From Alphaproteobacteria bacterium (lineage in GTDB: Bacteria; Pseudomonadota; Alphaproteobacteria; Rhodobacterales; Rhodobacteraceae): a stretch of 34,024 bases of DNA. Location of the stretch: the NCBI GenBank assembly GCA_003697125.1, contig RFGB01000309.1, forward strand, positions 1-34,024, read 5' to 3'. Positions 26,405-34,024 of this stretch are shown here, one piece after another. The notes under the pieces were generated by a model. It worked only from the letters and a program-made list of their open reading frames with translations. It made no database searches and was not told the DNA's origin. The position numbers were made by a program, and so were the translations under genes. Numbering within the stretch: position 1 is the stretch's first letter; every line of letters starts with the position of its first letter.

Positions 26405-27655
26405 TCAGTTCAGCGAGGCGACGAAGGCGTCCACCTCCTCCAGCGGGACATAGCCCAGCTCGCGGATGCCGTCCTCGGCGAAGGTCCAGTAGACCCCGGG
26501 GGCGGACACGTCGCCCCAGCGGTCGAACACCACCGCCCCCGTCGCGCCCTGGAACGAGACGCTCTTGCCCTGGGACAGCAGCTCGATCGCCCGGCGCAGG
26601 CCCTCGGGCGTGCCCTCGACCTTCTCGCCCTGCGGATCGGTGACCATCGCCACCTTCGCGGCAATGTCGGCGCCCTTCGCGTCGCGCCCGGCGGCGTGAT
26701 AGGCCAGCAGCGCGATCGCCGCGGCATCGAAGGCGTTGGCGAGCCCCGGCCCGTTGGGCGGGGTGCCGAAGCGGGCCTTGTAGGCCTCGACGAAGTTGGC
26801 GGCCGAGGGAACCCGGGGCGACGCGGTGTCGGTGCCGACGAATTCCGACAGGTGCTTCAGCCCCACCGCCTCGCGGAACTCGTCGGATTTCAGCGAGTTG
26901 GTGCCGATGAAGCGGGTGGTTCCGCCAAGCGAGATCCATTCGCGCACCACCGAGATGCCTTCCTTGGGATAGAGCGCGAGATAGAGCGCATCCGCCCCCT
27001 TGCCCAGCGCCTCGGCAACCTCGGCGCGATAGCTGGGCTGGCCGTCGGTGATCGCGATCGAGCCCAGAACCTCGACCCCGGCGCCGGCCATGGCGCGTTC
27101 CACCAGCTTGGCGATGTCCTGGCCCCAGTCGTCATTCTTGTAGAGGATGGTGACGGTCCCGATGCCCCGGTCGCGTGCGGCCATCGCGGCCAGCGCCGCC
27201 TGCACGTTCGAGGTGGCGAAGGTGCGGAACCACAGCCCGCGGGTGCCGCCCTCGCGGGCCAGGTCGGTGAAGCGCGTCGAGGAGGAGCAGCACGACATCT
27301 GCATCACCCCCGCCGGCACGGCGACCGAGGTGAGGATCGGCATCGAGACGCCCGAGGATACCGCGCCCAGCAGGAGCTGCACCTTGTCGAGGTCGACCAG
27401 CGCCCGGGCCGCGTCCACCCCCACCTTGGGGTCGACCTGGGTGTCGCGCAGGATCGTCTCGACCCGGCAGCCATCCACCCCGCCGGCCTCGTTGATCAGT
27501 TCCGCCACCCATTGCGTGGTCGCCGCAAGCGGCTTGCCCCAGTCGACCGAGGTGGGCATCACCACCCCGACCTTGACGGTGCATTCCTGGGCCCGGGCGG
27601 CACCGGCCAGCGCCGCCAGCGCCGCCGCGGCCAGCATCAAAGCCTTCGGTCTCAT
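26405..27655 (-). CDS. Branched-chain-amino-acid-type ABC transporter substrate-binding protein
   Basis: This 416-residue periplasmic protein begins with a signal peptide (..MLAAAALAALAGAARAQE) and has the type I LivJ/AmiC-like fold: ..VKVGVVMPTSVDWGKP.., ..LINEAGGVDGCRVETILRDTQVDP.., ..VTILYKNDDWGQDIAKLVE.. and ..LANAFDAAAIALLAYHAA... An unusual CC pair occurs in VMQMSCCSSST, in the region that normally lines the ligand site. ATG 27655 overlaps the stop of the upstream permease (ATGA) and has GGGAGAG upstream. It is the last gene of a LivG-F-H-M-J operon. The ligand is unknown; such systems also carry amides, urea and aromatic acids. Confidence 0.93.
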   Translation of the reverse strand: MRPKALMLAAAALAALAGAARAQECTVKVGVVMPTSVDWGKPLAATTQWVAELINEAGGVDGCRVETILRDTQVDPKVGVDAARALVDLDKVQLLLGAVSSGVSMPILTSVAVPAGVMQMSCCSSSTRFTDLAREGGTRGLWFRTFATSNVQAALAAMAARDRGIGTVTILYKNDDWGQDIAKLVERAMAGAGVEVLGSIAITDGQPSYRAEVAEALGKGADALYLALYPKEGISVVREWISLGGTTRFIGTNSLKSDEFREAVGLKHLSEFVGTDTASPRVPSAANFVEAYKARFGTPPNGPGLANAFDAAAIALLAYHAAGRDAKGADIAAKVAMVTDPQGEKVEGTPEGLRRAIELLSQGKSVSFQGATGAVVFDRWGDVSAPGVYWTFAEDGIRELGYVPLEEVDAFVASLN

Positions 27656-28647
27656 TCGGTCTCTCTCCCTGTCAGGTCGCGCGAGGCGGATCGTCGGGCC
27701 GCCTCCCCTCCCGTCTGCGATATGGCCAGCCGCTCGGGCAGCAGCCCCTGGGGGCGCCACATCAGCATGCCGACGATGACCAGGCCGATCATGATGTACT
27801 GGATCGTCCCGGTGTAGAGCTGGAATTCCGCCGGGGCGTGGCGCGCGAGCAGGAAGCCCGATCCCGTCCATGCCGCCCAGATCAGAACCGCCCCCAGAAT
27901 CGCGCCGCGGTTGTTCCCCGCGCCCCCCACGATCAGCATCGCCCAGATCTGGAAGGTCAGGATCGGGGCCATGTCCTGCGGGCTGATGAAGGCGTAGAAG
28001 CTGGCATAGAGCCCGCCCGCCAGCCCCATCACCGCCGAACCCAGCACGAAGGCGGCCAGCCTGAGCCGGGCGGGGTTCTTGCCGAGGCTGCGCGCGGCGG
28101 TCTCGTCCTCGCGGATCGCGCGCAGGAGCCGCCCGTAGGGCGAGCGGACCAGCCGCTCGAGCCCCAGATAGACCGCGGCCAGGAAGGCCAGCACCATGGC
28201 GAGGAAGGCGAGGCTGAACAGGAAGGGATCGCCGATCGCCGCCTCCAGCGGGCGATGGAAGCCGCGCAGACCCTTCGCCCCGCCCGTCAGCCATTCGGCG
28301 TTGCGGGTGACGCTCTCGAAGGCGACCGCCACGCCGAAGGTGGCGATCGCCAGATAGTCGTGGCGCAGCCGCAGCGTCAGGATCCCCACCGCCCAGGCGA
28401 TCAGCGCCGCCAGCAGCACCCCCCCGGCCAGCGCCACCGGAAAGGGCAGCTGGAAGCCGCCGAACTGTCCCGCCTCGGGCCGGCCCCCCAGGATCATCAG
28501 CCCGTAGGCCCCCGCCCCGAAGAAGGCCACCACCCCGCCGTTGAACAGCCCGGTGTTGCCCCATTGCAGGTTCAGACCCAGCACGGCGATGGCGAGGATC
28601 CCCGCCATGGTCAGGAAGAAGGCGAGGTAGGAGACGACGCCGATCAT
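27652..28647 (-). CDS. ABC transporter permease, LivM type
   Basis: This 331-residue membrane protein shows LivM landmarks: ..LGLNLQWGNTGLFNGGVVAFFGAGAYG.. near the N-terminus, ..LRHDYLAIATFGVAVAFE.., the coupling loop ..YGRLLRAIREDETAARSLGKNPARLRLAAF.. and ..VGGAGNNRGAILGAVLI... ATG 28647 overlaps the LivH stop (ATGA). The C-terminal tail is long, charged and cytoplasmic. It forms the translocation pore with the LivH-type permease. Confidence 0.93.
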   Translation of the reverse strand: MIGVVSYLAFFLTMAGILAIAVLGLNLQWGNTGLFNGGVVAFFGAGAYGLMILGGRPEAGQFGGFQLPFPVALAGGVLLAALIAWAVGILTLRLRHDYLAIATFGVAVAFESVTRNAEWLTGGAKGLRGFHRPLEAAIGDPFLFSLAFLAMVLAFLAAVYLGLERLVRSPYGRLLRAIREDETAARSLGKNPARLRLAAFVLGSAVMGLAGGLYASFYAFISPQDMAPILTFQIWAMLIVGGAGNNRGAILGAVLIWAAWTGSGFLLARHAPAEFQLYTGTIQYIMIGLVIVGMLMWRPQGLLPERLAISQTGGEAARRSASRDLTGRETE

Positions 28648-29558
28648 GCCTGCTCCTCGCCGAACAGGCCGTGCGGGCGCAGCAGCAGCACGGCAAGGAT
28701 GATCAGGAAGGGCATGGCGGGGACATAGCCCGATGGCATGATCTGCAGCGCCAGCCCCGAGGCGATGCCGACGATGAATCCGCCCAGCACCGCGCCATGC
28801 ACGCTGCCGATGCCGCCGACGATGGTCGCGGCGAAGACCGGCAGCAGGAAATTGTGCCCCATGGTCGGCGCCAGATGATTGGTCAGGGCATAGAACACCC
28901 CCGCCGCGGCGGACAGGGCGCCGCCGATCATCCATACCGCCGCGACCATCGCCGACAGCCGCACGCCCGCGACCTGGGCCAGCGCCGGGTTCTCGGCCAC
29001 CGCACGCAGGGCGAAGCCGAAGGTCGTCCGGGTCAGCACCAGGTGGAAGATCAGCATCAGCGCCAGCGCCGCGGCCAGCACGAAGACCTGATCGGGCTTG
29101 ATCAGGATCAGCGGATCGCGGCTCAGGATGACGGCGAAGGCGATTTCCTGCGAATAGAGCTGTGCCTTCAGCCCGAAGATCAGGGTGATCAGGTTGCGCA
29201 GGATCAGCGCCACGCCGAACGAGGCGAAGACCATCGACAGCGGCCCCGCGCGCTGGCGGATGCGGCGGAACACCAGCCGGTCGATCGCCACCGCCGACAG
29301 CCCCGTCGCCGCCATCGCCACCACCAGCGCGGCGGCCAGCGCCCAGTTCAGGCTGAGCGGGCCGATCGCCGCGCGCGCGGCGGGGATCAGCGCCTCGAAC
29401 AGCCGGTCGAAGACCAGCGCGACATAGGCCCCGATCGCCATCAGCTCCGCATAGGAGAAATTGGCGAAGCGCAGCATGTGCATGGCCATGGTCAGCCCGA
29501 TCGCCCCCAGCGAGACGATCGCCCCGGTCAGCACGCCATCGAGCAGGTTCTGGATCAT
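28644..29558 (-). CDS. ABC transporter permease, LivH type
   Basis: This 304-residue permease carries LivH features: ..LLDGVLTGAIVSLGAIGLTMAM.. at the N-terminus, ..RFANFSYAELMAIGAYVAL.., the coupling loop ..TTFGFALRAVAENPALAQVAGV.. and ..ATIVGGIGSVHGAVLGGFIVGI.. near the end. ATG 29558 overlaps the LivF stop (ATGA at 29555). It pairs with the LivM-type subunit. Confidence 0.93.
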   Translation of the reverse strand: MIQNLLDGVLTGAIVSLGAIGLTMAMHMLRFANFSYAELMAIGAYVALVFDRLFEALIPAARAAIGPLSLNWALAAALVVAMAATGLSAVAIDRLVFRRIRQRAGPLSMVFASFGVALILRNLITLIFGLKAQLYSQEIAFAVILSRDPLILIKPDQVFVLAAALALMLIFHLVLTRTTFGFALRAVAENPALAQVAGVRLSAMVAAVWMIGGALSAAAGVFYALTNHLAPTMGHNFLLPVFAATIVGGIGSVHGAVLGGFIVGIASGLALQIMPSGYVPAMPFLIILAVLLLRPHGLFGEEQA

Positions 29559-30283
29559 GGCGCGGCCACCCTGCGTCCGCCCAGATAGATCTCGGCCACC
29601 ACCGGATCGCCGCGCAGCCGTTCGGCCGGGCCATCGATCTGGTTGCGCCCCTCGGCCAGGATGTAGCAGTGATCGGCCAGGCGCAGCGTCTCGCGCACAT
29701 TCTGTTCGACCAGGAGGATCGACACGCCCCTGCCGGTCAGGCCGCGCGCCAGCTCCAGCACCTCGGCGGCGGCCTTCGGCGACAGCCCGGCCGAGGGTTC
29801 GTCCAGCAGCATGACCGACGGGCCGATCGCCAGCGCCATCGCCATGGCCAGCATCTGGCGCTGCCCGCCCGACAGCGCCCCGGCCCTCAGCCCGGGGCGT
29901 TCGGCCAGGGGGGGAAACATGGCCAGCGTCTGGGCCAGGCGCCGGGCGCGGTCGGGCGCGCGGCGCAGCACCAGCGCCAGGTTCTCGCGGATCGTCAGGC
30001 TGCGGAACACGTTGTCGGTCTGGGGCACATAGGCGATTCCCAGCCCCTGCATCAGGTCGGGGCGCAGGCCGGTGATGTCGCGTTCGCCCAGCAGCACGCG
30101 CCCCGCCGTCACCGGCACCAGCCCCGCCACCGCCTTGATCAGCGTCGACTTGCCCGCGCCATTGGGGCCGATGATCGCGGTCAGGCTGCCGGATTCCAGC
30201 CGCAGCGAGACCCCGCGCAGCACCGGAAGGTCGCGGACATAGCCGGCCTCGAGCCCGGTGACGGTCAGCGCCGGGCCGCTCAT
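29555..30283 (-). CDS. ABC transporter ATPase, LivF type
   Basis: This 242-residue ATPase has Walker A GPNGAGKST, the Q-loop in YVPQTDNVF, signature LSGGQRQ and Walker B VMLLDEPSAGLSP, with the switch region ..LLVEQNV.. typical of LivF. ATG 30283 overlaps the LivG stop (ATGA at 30280); upstream in-frame starts lie inside livG. It forms a heterodimer with LivG to drive uptake. Confidence 0.94.
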   Translation of the reverse strand: MSGPALTVTGLEAGYVRDLPVLRGVSLRLESGSLTAIIGPNGAGKSTLIKAVAGLVPVTAGRVLLGERDITGLRPDLMQGLGIAYVPQTDNVFRSLTIRENLALVLRRAPDRARRLAQTLAMFPPLAERPGLRAGALSGGQRQMLAMAMALAIGPSVMLLDEPSAGLSPKAAAEVLELARGLTGRGVSILLVEQNVRETLRLADHCYILAEGRNQIDGPAERLRGDPVVAEIYLGGRRVAAP

Positions 30284-31053
30284 CGCGCCGGGGTCCCCAG
30301 ATAGGCGTCGATCAGGCCCTGGTCGGCCATCGCCGCGGCGGCGCTGCCGCGGAAGACGACGCGCCCCTCGGCCATCGCGATGATCGGGTCGCAATGGCGC
30401 ATGATGAAGTCCATGTCATGCTCGATGATCAGGAAGGTTCGCCCGTCGCGGTTCAGCGCCTCGATGCGTTCGATCAGCACCCGCGTCAGGGCCGGGTTGA
30501 CCCCCGCGGCCGGCTCGTCGAGGAGGATCACCCGGGGATCGCCCATCAGCACCCGGGCGAGTTCGAGAAGCTTGGTCTGCCCGCCCGAGAGCTGCCCGGC
30601 CGGGTGGTCGGCGAGGGGCGCGAGGGTCATGAAGTCGAGGATCTCCATGGCCCGGCTGCGCAGCCGGGCCTCCTCGGCGCGCACCCGGCCCGGACGCAAG
30701 AGCGCCCCGGCGATGGTCTCCCCGGTCTGCCCGGCGGGGGCCAGCATCACGTTCTCCAGCACGCTCATGCGGCGAAAGGGGCGCGGGATCTGGAATGTCC
30801 GCGCCAGGCCGAGGCGGAAGCGCGCATCGGGCGGCTGGGCGGTGATGTCCCGGCCCTCCAGCAGCACCTGCCCGGCATCGGGCCGCAGCTCGCCGGTCAG
30901 CAGGTTGAACAGCGTGGTCTTGCCCGCGCCGTTGGGCCCGATCAGGCCGGTGATGCTGCCGGCCGCGACGTCGATCGACACATCGTCGACCGCGCGCAGG
31001 GCGCCGAACCGGCGCCCCAGACCCCGCGTTGCAAGCAGGGCGCCATCCGTCAT
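30280..31053 (-). CDS. ABC transporter ATPase, LivG type
   Basis: This 257-residue ATPase has Walker A GPNGAGKTT, the LivG-specific ..GLARTFQIPRPFRRMSVLENVMLA.., signature LSGGQTK, Walker B VILLDEPAAGVNP and switch IIEHDMDFIM. It is the first ABC gene of the importer; a 107-bp gap separates it from the aldo/keto reductase gene upstream on the same strand. No promoter is obvious in that gap, so readthrough from the promoter at 32640-32668 is likely. Confidence 0.94.
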   Translation of the reverse strand: MTDGALLATRGLGRRFGALRAVDDVSIDVAAGSITGLIGPNGAGKTTLFNLLTGELRPDAGQVLLEGRDITAQPPDARFRLGLARTFQIPRPFRRMSVLENVMLAPAGQTGETIAGALLRPGRVRAEEARLRSRAMEILDFMTLAPLADHPAGQLSGGQTKLLELARVLMGDPRVILLDEPAAGVNPALTRVLIERIEALNRDGRTFLIIEHDMDFIMRHCDPIIAMAEGRVVFRGSAAAAMADQGLIDAYLGTPAR

Positions 31054-31160
31054 CCCCGGCCCCCCGCGCGCCCGGCCGTCGCGATCAGCATCGCCCCTTC
31101 CCCGCCGGACCGCCGGCAGGATCCCAGACCGGGGGGCACCTGTCCAGACATTCCCGCCGC

Positions 31161-32240
31161 CTAGCCGCCGACCGGGACATCGGGCCGGGTGTTCAGGTTG
31201 TACTTCATGATCCGCCCGTGGCGGCCGCTGCGGTCGCCCTCCAGCCCGTAGACCGGGCCGGCGGGACCGCGGGCGCGGGCCTGGACGGCGGCGATCTCGT
31301 CCCTATCGCGATCGGTCAGGCGGAAGCGGAACGCCTCCAGCGTCTGGGGCAGGTGACGGGCATAGCGCGCGCCCACGATGGCCGCGGCGACCTGCGGCTG
31401 TTCCAGCACCCAGCGCGTGGCGACCGAGGCCAGCGCGACCCCGTGCCGGTCGGCGATCCGGCGCAGGGTGGCCAGTAGCTCCTGGAACAGCACCCAGGGC
31501 CCGAATTCGTCGATGATCAGCCTGTACTTGACAAGGCTGCGGTTCTCGAAGGCGAAGCCGGGATCGGGGCGGCCCAGCCAGGCGTCGGTGAGGAATCCGC
31601 CGGCGAGCACCCCGTAGGCGAGGATCTGGACGCGATTGCGCGCGGCCCAGTCGGCGAGGCCGTTGCGGGGGCGGCGGTCGAGCACCGAATACTGCACCTG
31701 GGTCGAGACGATGTCGAATCCGGCGCGGACGAAGGTCTCGGTGGCGGCCACGTCCCAGTTGGTGACGCCGAGATTGCGGATCTTGCCCTTCTCCTGCAGG
31801 CGCTTGAGGATCGCGAGGCTGCCCTGCGGGTCGCCCCGGCCCAGATCCCACCAGAAGAACTGCACCAGCGGGATGCAGTCGATCCCCAGCCGCGACAGCG
31901 ACCGGTCGACGATCGCCTCGACCTCCGCCCCGGTCAGCGTCGCCAAGCGGTCGAGATCGGGCACCAGCTTGGTGTGCACCACGACCCGGTCGGCCACGGC
32001 ATCGCCGCGCCGGCGGCGCAGGTCGGCGATGAACAGGCCGATCATCTCCTCAACCCCGCGATAGATGTCGGCGCAGTCGAAGGTGGTGATGCCGGCGTCG
32101 AGGAAGGCCTCCATGTCGGCGATCGCGGCGGCACGCTCGACCGGACCGTGATCGCCGGCCAGCTGCCAGCCGCCCTTGATGATGCGGCTGATGCGGTGGC
32201 CGGGGCGCAGCTCGGCAGTCTCGACCTCGGCAGGGGTCAT
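31161..32240 (-). CDS. Aldo/keto reductase family protein with altered catalytic position
   Basis: This 359-residue TIM-barrel protein resembles NADPH-dependent aldo/keto reductases: ..ITTFDCADIYRGVEEMIG.. supplies the Asp and Tyr, VVVHTKL the Lys, ..VTNWDVAATETF.. and ..AAIVGARYARHL.. the cofactor-binding end. The fourth catalytic residue, normally His in VQFHWWD-like segments, is Phe (VQFFWWDLG). It may therefore have altered activity or another substrate class. ATG 32240 overlaps the stop of the TIGR04076 gene (ATGA), with GAGGGAGAG upstream. Pyridoxal reductases belong to this superfamily, but there is no direct evidence for that here. Confidence 0.9.
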   Translation of the reverse strand: MTPAEVETAELRPGHRISRIIKGGWQLAGDHGPVERAAAIADMEAFLDAGITTFDCADIYRGVEEMIGLFIADLRRRRGDAVADRVVVHTKLVPDLDRLATLTGAEVEAIVDRSLSRLGIDCIPLVQFFWWDLGRGDPQGSLAILKRLQEKGKIRNLGVTNWDVAATETFVRAGFDIVSTQVQYSVLDRRPRNGLADWAARNRVQILAYGVLAGGFLTDAWLGRPDPGFAFENRSLVKYRLIIDEFGPWVLFQELLATLRRIADRHGVALASVATRWVLEQPQVAAAIVGARYARHLPQTLEAFRFRLTDRDRDEIAAVQARARGPAGPVYGLEGDRSGRHGRIMKYNLNTRPDVPVGG

Positions 32241-32608
32241 CCCTCGCTCTCCCTCTTCCAGTAGGGCGTGGCGCGCCGGTCCGGCAGGCCTGTGGTGGCG
32301 GCATGGGTGAAGCGGCGCCTGCCGGTGCGGGTGATGCGGAAGCGCCCGCCGCAATGGGGATCGGGGCAGGCGACCTCGGCATCGGTGGACATCCAGTCCG
32401 CGGGGTCCGTCGGGCGCTGCTTGGCGGGCAGCAGCGGCAGCAGCGCGGCCAGCGCATACATTGACACGCGCGCGCCCGCGGGGAAGACCAGCGCCTCGCC
32501 CTCCACCCGGAAGCTCTCGCCCTCGACATGGCGGCAGACCGGCGTGCGCCCGTCCAGCACGGTCTCGACCTTCAGGTCGTAGAGCCAGAATTCCCCGTCC
32601 TCGGCCAT
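32237..32608 (-). CDS. TIGR04076 family protein
   Basis: This 123-residue protein fits the small TIGR04076 family: ..FRVEGEALVFPAGARVSMYALAALLPLLPAKQRPT.. then a Cys-containing end ..VACPDPHCGGRFRITRTG... The CPDPHC pair together with C25 (PVCRHVEG) could bind a metal. The family's function is unknown and it is often found beside oxidoreductases. ATG 32608 has AAGGCG upstream. It is first in the operon with the aldo/keto reductase and, probably, the HAAT importer. It is divergent from the GntR gene at 32707. Confidence 0.8.
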   Translation of the reverse strand: MAEDGEFWLYDLKVETVLDGRTPVCRHVEGESFRVEGEALVFPAGARVSMYALAALLPLLPAKQRPTDPADWMSTDAEVACPDPHCGGRFRITRTGRRRFTHAATTGLPDRRATPYWKRESEG

Positions 32609-32639
32609 GATCGCCTTGTGGTGATCTGTTATATCTTGT

Positions 32640-32668
32640 ATCGTATCGGTGATATCGCACGCTGTCAA
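32640..32668 (-). promoter_or_regulatory. Sigma-70 promoter for TIGR04076-AKR-HAAT operon
   Basis: On the minus strand TTGACA (32668-32663) is followed after exactly 17 bases by TACGAT (32645-32640), 31 bases before the ATG at 32608. This is the best promoter match in the window and lies in an AT-rich island. The spacer and flanks carry imperfect symmetry (TATATC at about 32630, GATATC at about 32651; GTATC repeated), a plausible operator for the divergent GntR protein. Confidence 0.6.
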
Positions 32669-32706
32669 TCGGCGGCTGCGATCGGCTGAGCGGCCAGGAG
32701 AGCGGG

Positions 32707-33354
32707 ATGGACGCGCCCCCCATCGCCCCGATCGAACAGCGCAACCTGCGCGAGAATGCCTATGCCGCGCTGCGCGATGCCTTCATCCGCGGCGCCTTCG
32801 CCCCGGGCACGGTGCTGAACCTGCGCGCGCTGGCCGATCAGCTGGGGGTCTCGATCACCCCGGTGCGCGAGGCGGTCCGCCGGCTGGTGGCCGAGGGTGC
32901 GCTTGAGGACACGCCGAGCCGCACGCTGCGGGTTCCCGAGGCCGATCCCGCGCGGATGCTGGATCTGAAGCATGGGCGGCTGGCGCTGGAGGGGCTGGTG
33001 GCCGGGCTCGCCTTCGACCGGATGGAGGCGGATGCGGTCGCGCGGCTGGAGGCGGTGCTGGCGCGCCCGTCGCGCGACGCCGACGGGCTGCCCGACCTGC
33101 GCCAGAACTACCTGTTCCATTTCACCCTCTACCGCATGTCGCGCAGCCGCGTGCTGCTGCCGCTGGTCGAGGCGCTGTGGCTGCAGTATGGTGCCCTGCT
33201 CAACCGGGCGATCCACCAGCCCCGCGCGCGGGTGGTGGCCGAGAACTGCCACCACCGCGAGATGCTGGAGGCGCTGCGCGCGCGCGACCGCGCCGGGCTT
33301 CTGGAGGCGCTGGCGCGCGACATCGAGCGCAGCTTCGCCCTGGTGGCGGGCTGA
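32707..33354 (+). CDS. GntR-family transcriptional regulator (FCD domain), second
   Basis: This 215-residue protein has a winged helix at about 14-75 (..AYAALRDAFIRGAFAPGTVLNLRALADQLGVSITPVREAVRRLVAEGAL..) and a C-terminal FCD-like ligand domain (..NYLFHFTLYRMSRSRVLLPLVEALW.., ..HHREMLEALRARDRAGLLEAL..). ATG 32707 has AGGAGAG upstream. It is divergent from the TIGR04076/AKR operon and followed 4 bases later by the aspartate-dehydrogenase-like gene. It likely controls both directions in response to the imported compound; this is inference. Confidence 0.92.
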   Translation: MDAPPIAPIEQRNLRENAYAALRDAFIRGAFAPGTVLNLRALADQLGVSITPVREAVRRLVAEGALEDTPSRTLRVPEADPARMLDLKHGRLALEGLVAGLAFDRMEADAVARLEAVLARPSRDADGLPDLRQNYLFHFTLYRMSRSRVLLPLVEALWLQYGALLNRAIHQPRARVVAENCHHREMLEALRARDRAGLLEALARDIERSFALVAG

Positions 33355-33358
33355 GGCG

Positions 33359-34024
33359 ATGCTGGTCGTCTCGCTGATCGGCCATGGGGCGATCGGCCGG
33401 GCGGTGGCGGCGGATCTGCCGCCGGGCTGGAGGCTGGGCGCGGTGCTGACCCGAACGCCCGGGCCGGGGCGGATGACCGACCCCGCCCGCTTCCTTGCCC
33501 TTCCGTGCGATCTGATCATCGAGGCGGCCGGCCCGGGGGCGCTGCGCGCCCATGGCGCGGCGGCGCTGGCGGTGGCGCCGGTCTGGTCGGTGGGGGCCGC
33601 GGCGCTGGCCGATCCCGCCCTGCGCGCGGCGCTGGCCCGGGCCGCGGCCCGTTCGGGGCACAGGCTGAGGCTGTTCGCGAATGGCATCGCCGGGGTGCTG
33701 CCGGCGGCGCGCGCGCTGACCGTGACCATGCGCCGACCCGGGCTGGGCCCGCGGCGCTGCGGGACCCTGGCCGAGCTTCTGGCGGCGTTCCCCGACGACC
33801 TCAACTCCGCCACGGCGGCGGCGCTGGCCGGGCCGGGGATCGATCGGACCCGGGTGGTCCTGGAGGACAGCGGGCCGGGTGGTGCGCACGAGATCCGCGC
33901 CGAGGGGCGGGGCGAAGCGGGCAGCTGGACCCGGGTCCTGCACCTGGCGCCGGAAGATGGCCGCCATCCGGTGGCCGCGGCGATCCTGGAGGCGCTGCGG
34001 CGCGCCGGCGGGGTGTTCGACTTC
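33359..34024 (+). CDS. L-aspartate dehydrogenase-like NAD(P) oxidoreductase (partial, 3' end outside window)
   Basis: The frame is open for 222 codons to the window edge. It has an N-terminal Rossmann motif IGHGAIG (7-13), ..IIEAAGPGALRAHG.., ..ALADPALRAALARAAARSGHRLRL.. and the C-terminal domain start ..DDLNSATAAALAGPGIDRTRVVLED..GGAHEIRAEG.., in which the His is the expected catalytic residue. This matches the NadX/PoxL aspartate dehydrogenase family. The usual SGAIxGLD segment is changed here to ANGIAGVLP, so the substrate may differ from aspartate. ATG 33359 is 4 bases after the GntR stop, so the two are co-transcribed. Away from NAD-synthesis genes, a catabolic role is more likely than NAD synthesis. 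Confidence 0.82.
   Translation, partial: MLVVSLIGHGAIGRAVAADLPPGWRLGAVLTRTPGPGRMTDPARFLALPCDLIIEAAGPGALRAHGAAALAVAPVWSVGAAALADPALRAALARAAARSGHRLRLFANGIAGVLPAARALTVTMRRPGLGPRRCGTLAELLAAFPDDLNSATAAALAGPGIDRTRVVLEDSGPGGAHEIRAEGRGEAGSWTRVLHLAPEDGRHPVAAAILEALRRAGGVFDF

Overview
This is a very GC-rich window, densely packed with genes. Codon use is strongly G/C at third positions, many neighbouring genes share ATGA stop/start overlaps, and four solute importers sit side by side. This suggests an alphaproteobacterium, probably of the Rhodobacterales/Paracoccaceae type; the placement is inferred from style and gene content, not from a marker gene. I saw no rRNA, tRNA, IS element, phage gene or CRISPR array.

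Layout. (A) 1-4340, minus strand: a tightly coupled operon of a KamA-type lysine 2,3-aminomutase, two D-Ala-D-Ala-ligase-like ATP-grasp proteins (the second broken by an in-frame amber codon) and a GNAT acetyltransferase fused to a histone-deacetylase-like domain, which is cut by the window edge. (B) 4690-8222, plus: a TRAP transporter (P-Q-M order) followed by an HbpS/GlcG-like (DUF336) gene. (C) 8254-18008: a FadR-type GntR regulator divergent from a catabolic set: GMC oxidoreductase, gentisate/salicylate-dioxygenase-like bicupin, LVIVD beta-propeller, RidA, GST, a 3-hydroxyacyl-CoA-dehydrogenase-family enzyme and a second TRAP transporter (Q-M-P order). A small secreted Cys-containing protein is wedged in antiparallel at 18005-18430. 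(D) 18517-26345, plus: a complete BMP-family (nucleoside-type) ABC importer followed by 4-pyridoxolactonase, pyridoxamine-pyruvate transaminase, pyridoxal 4-dehydrogenase and a small unknown gene, ending at two tandem hairpins. (E) 26405-32608, minus: a branched-chain-amino-acid-type (HAAT) ABC importer behind an aldo/keto reductase and a TIGR04076 protein. Divergent from these are a second GntR regulator and a truncated aspartate-dehydrogenase-like gene running off the right edge.

How it may work together. Region D encodes the first steps of vitamin B6 degradation pathway I, as known from Mesorhizobium loti: pyridoxamine to pyridoxal to 4-pyridoxolactone to 4-pyridoxate. Region C holds plausible enzymes for the next two oxidations: a GMC dehydrogenase for 4-pyridoxate, and an HCDH-family enzyme closely matching in size and motifs the 5-formyl-3-hydroxy-2-methylpyridine-4-carboxylate 5-dehydrogenase. 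The classical later enzymes (decarboxylase, flavin ring-opening oxygenase, acetamidomethylene-succinate hydrolase) are not in the window. Instead region C has a bicupin ring-cleavage dioxygenase with RidA, a GST and a His-rich beta-propeller. I therefore suggest, as inference, that this locus may be a variant vitamin B6 pathway in which a salicylate-dioxygenase-like cupin opens the pyridine ring and RidA-type chemistry handles the imine/enamine products. A BMP-type ABC importer would take up the vitamin. Repeated TGGTT/AACCA half-sites in front of the regulated genes of C, and a related dyad in front of D, are consistent with common control.
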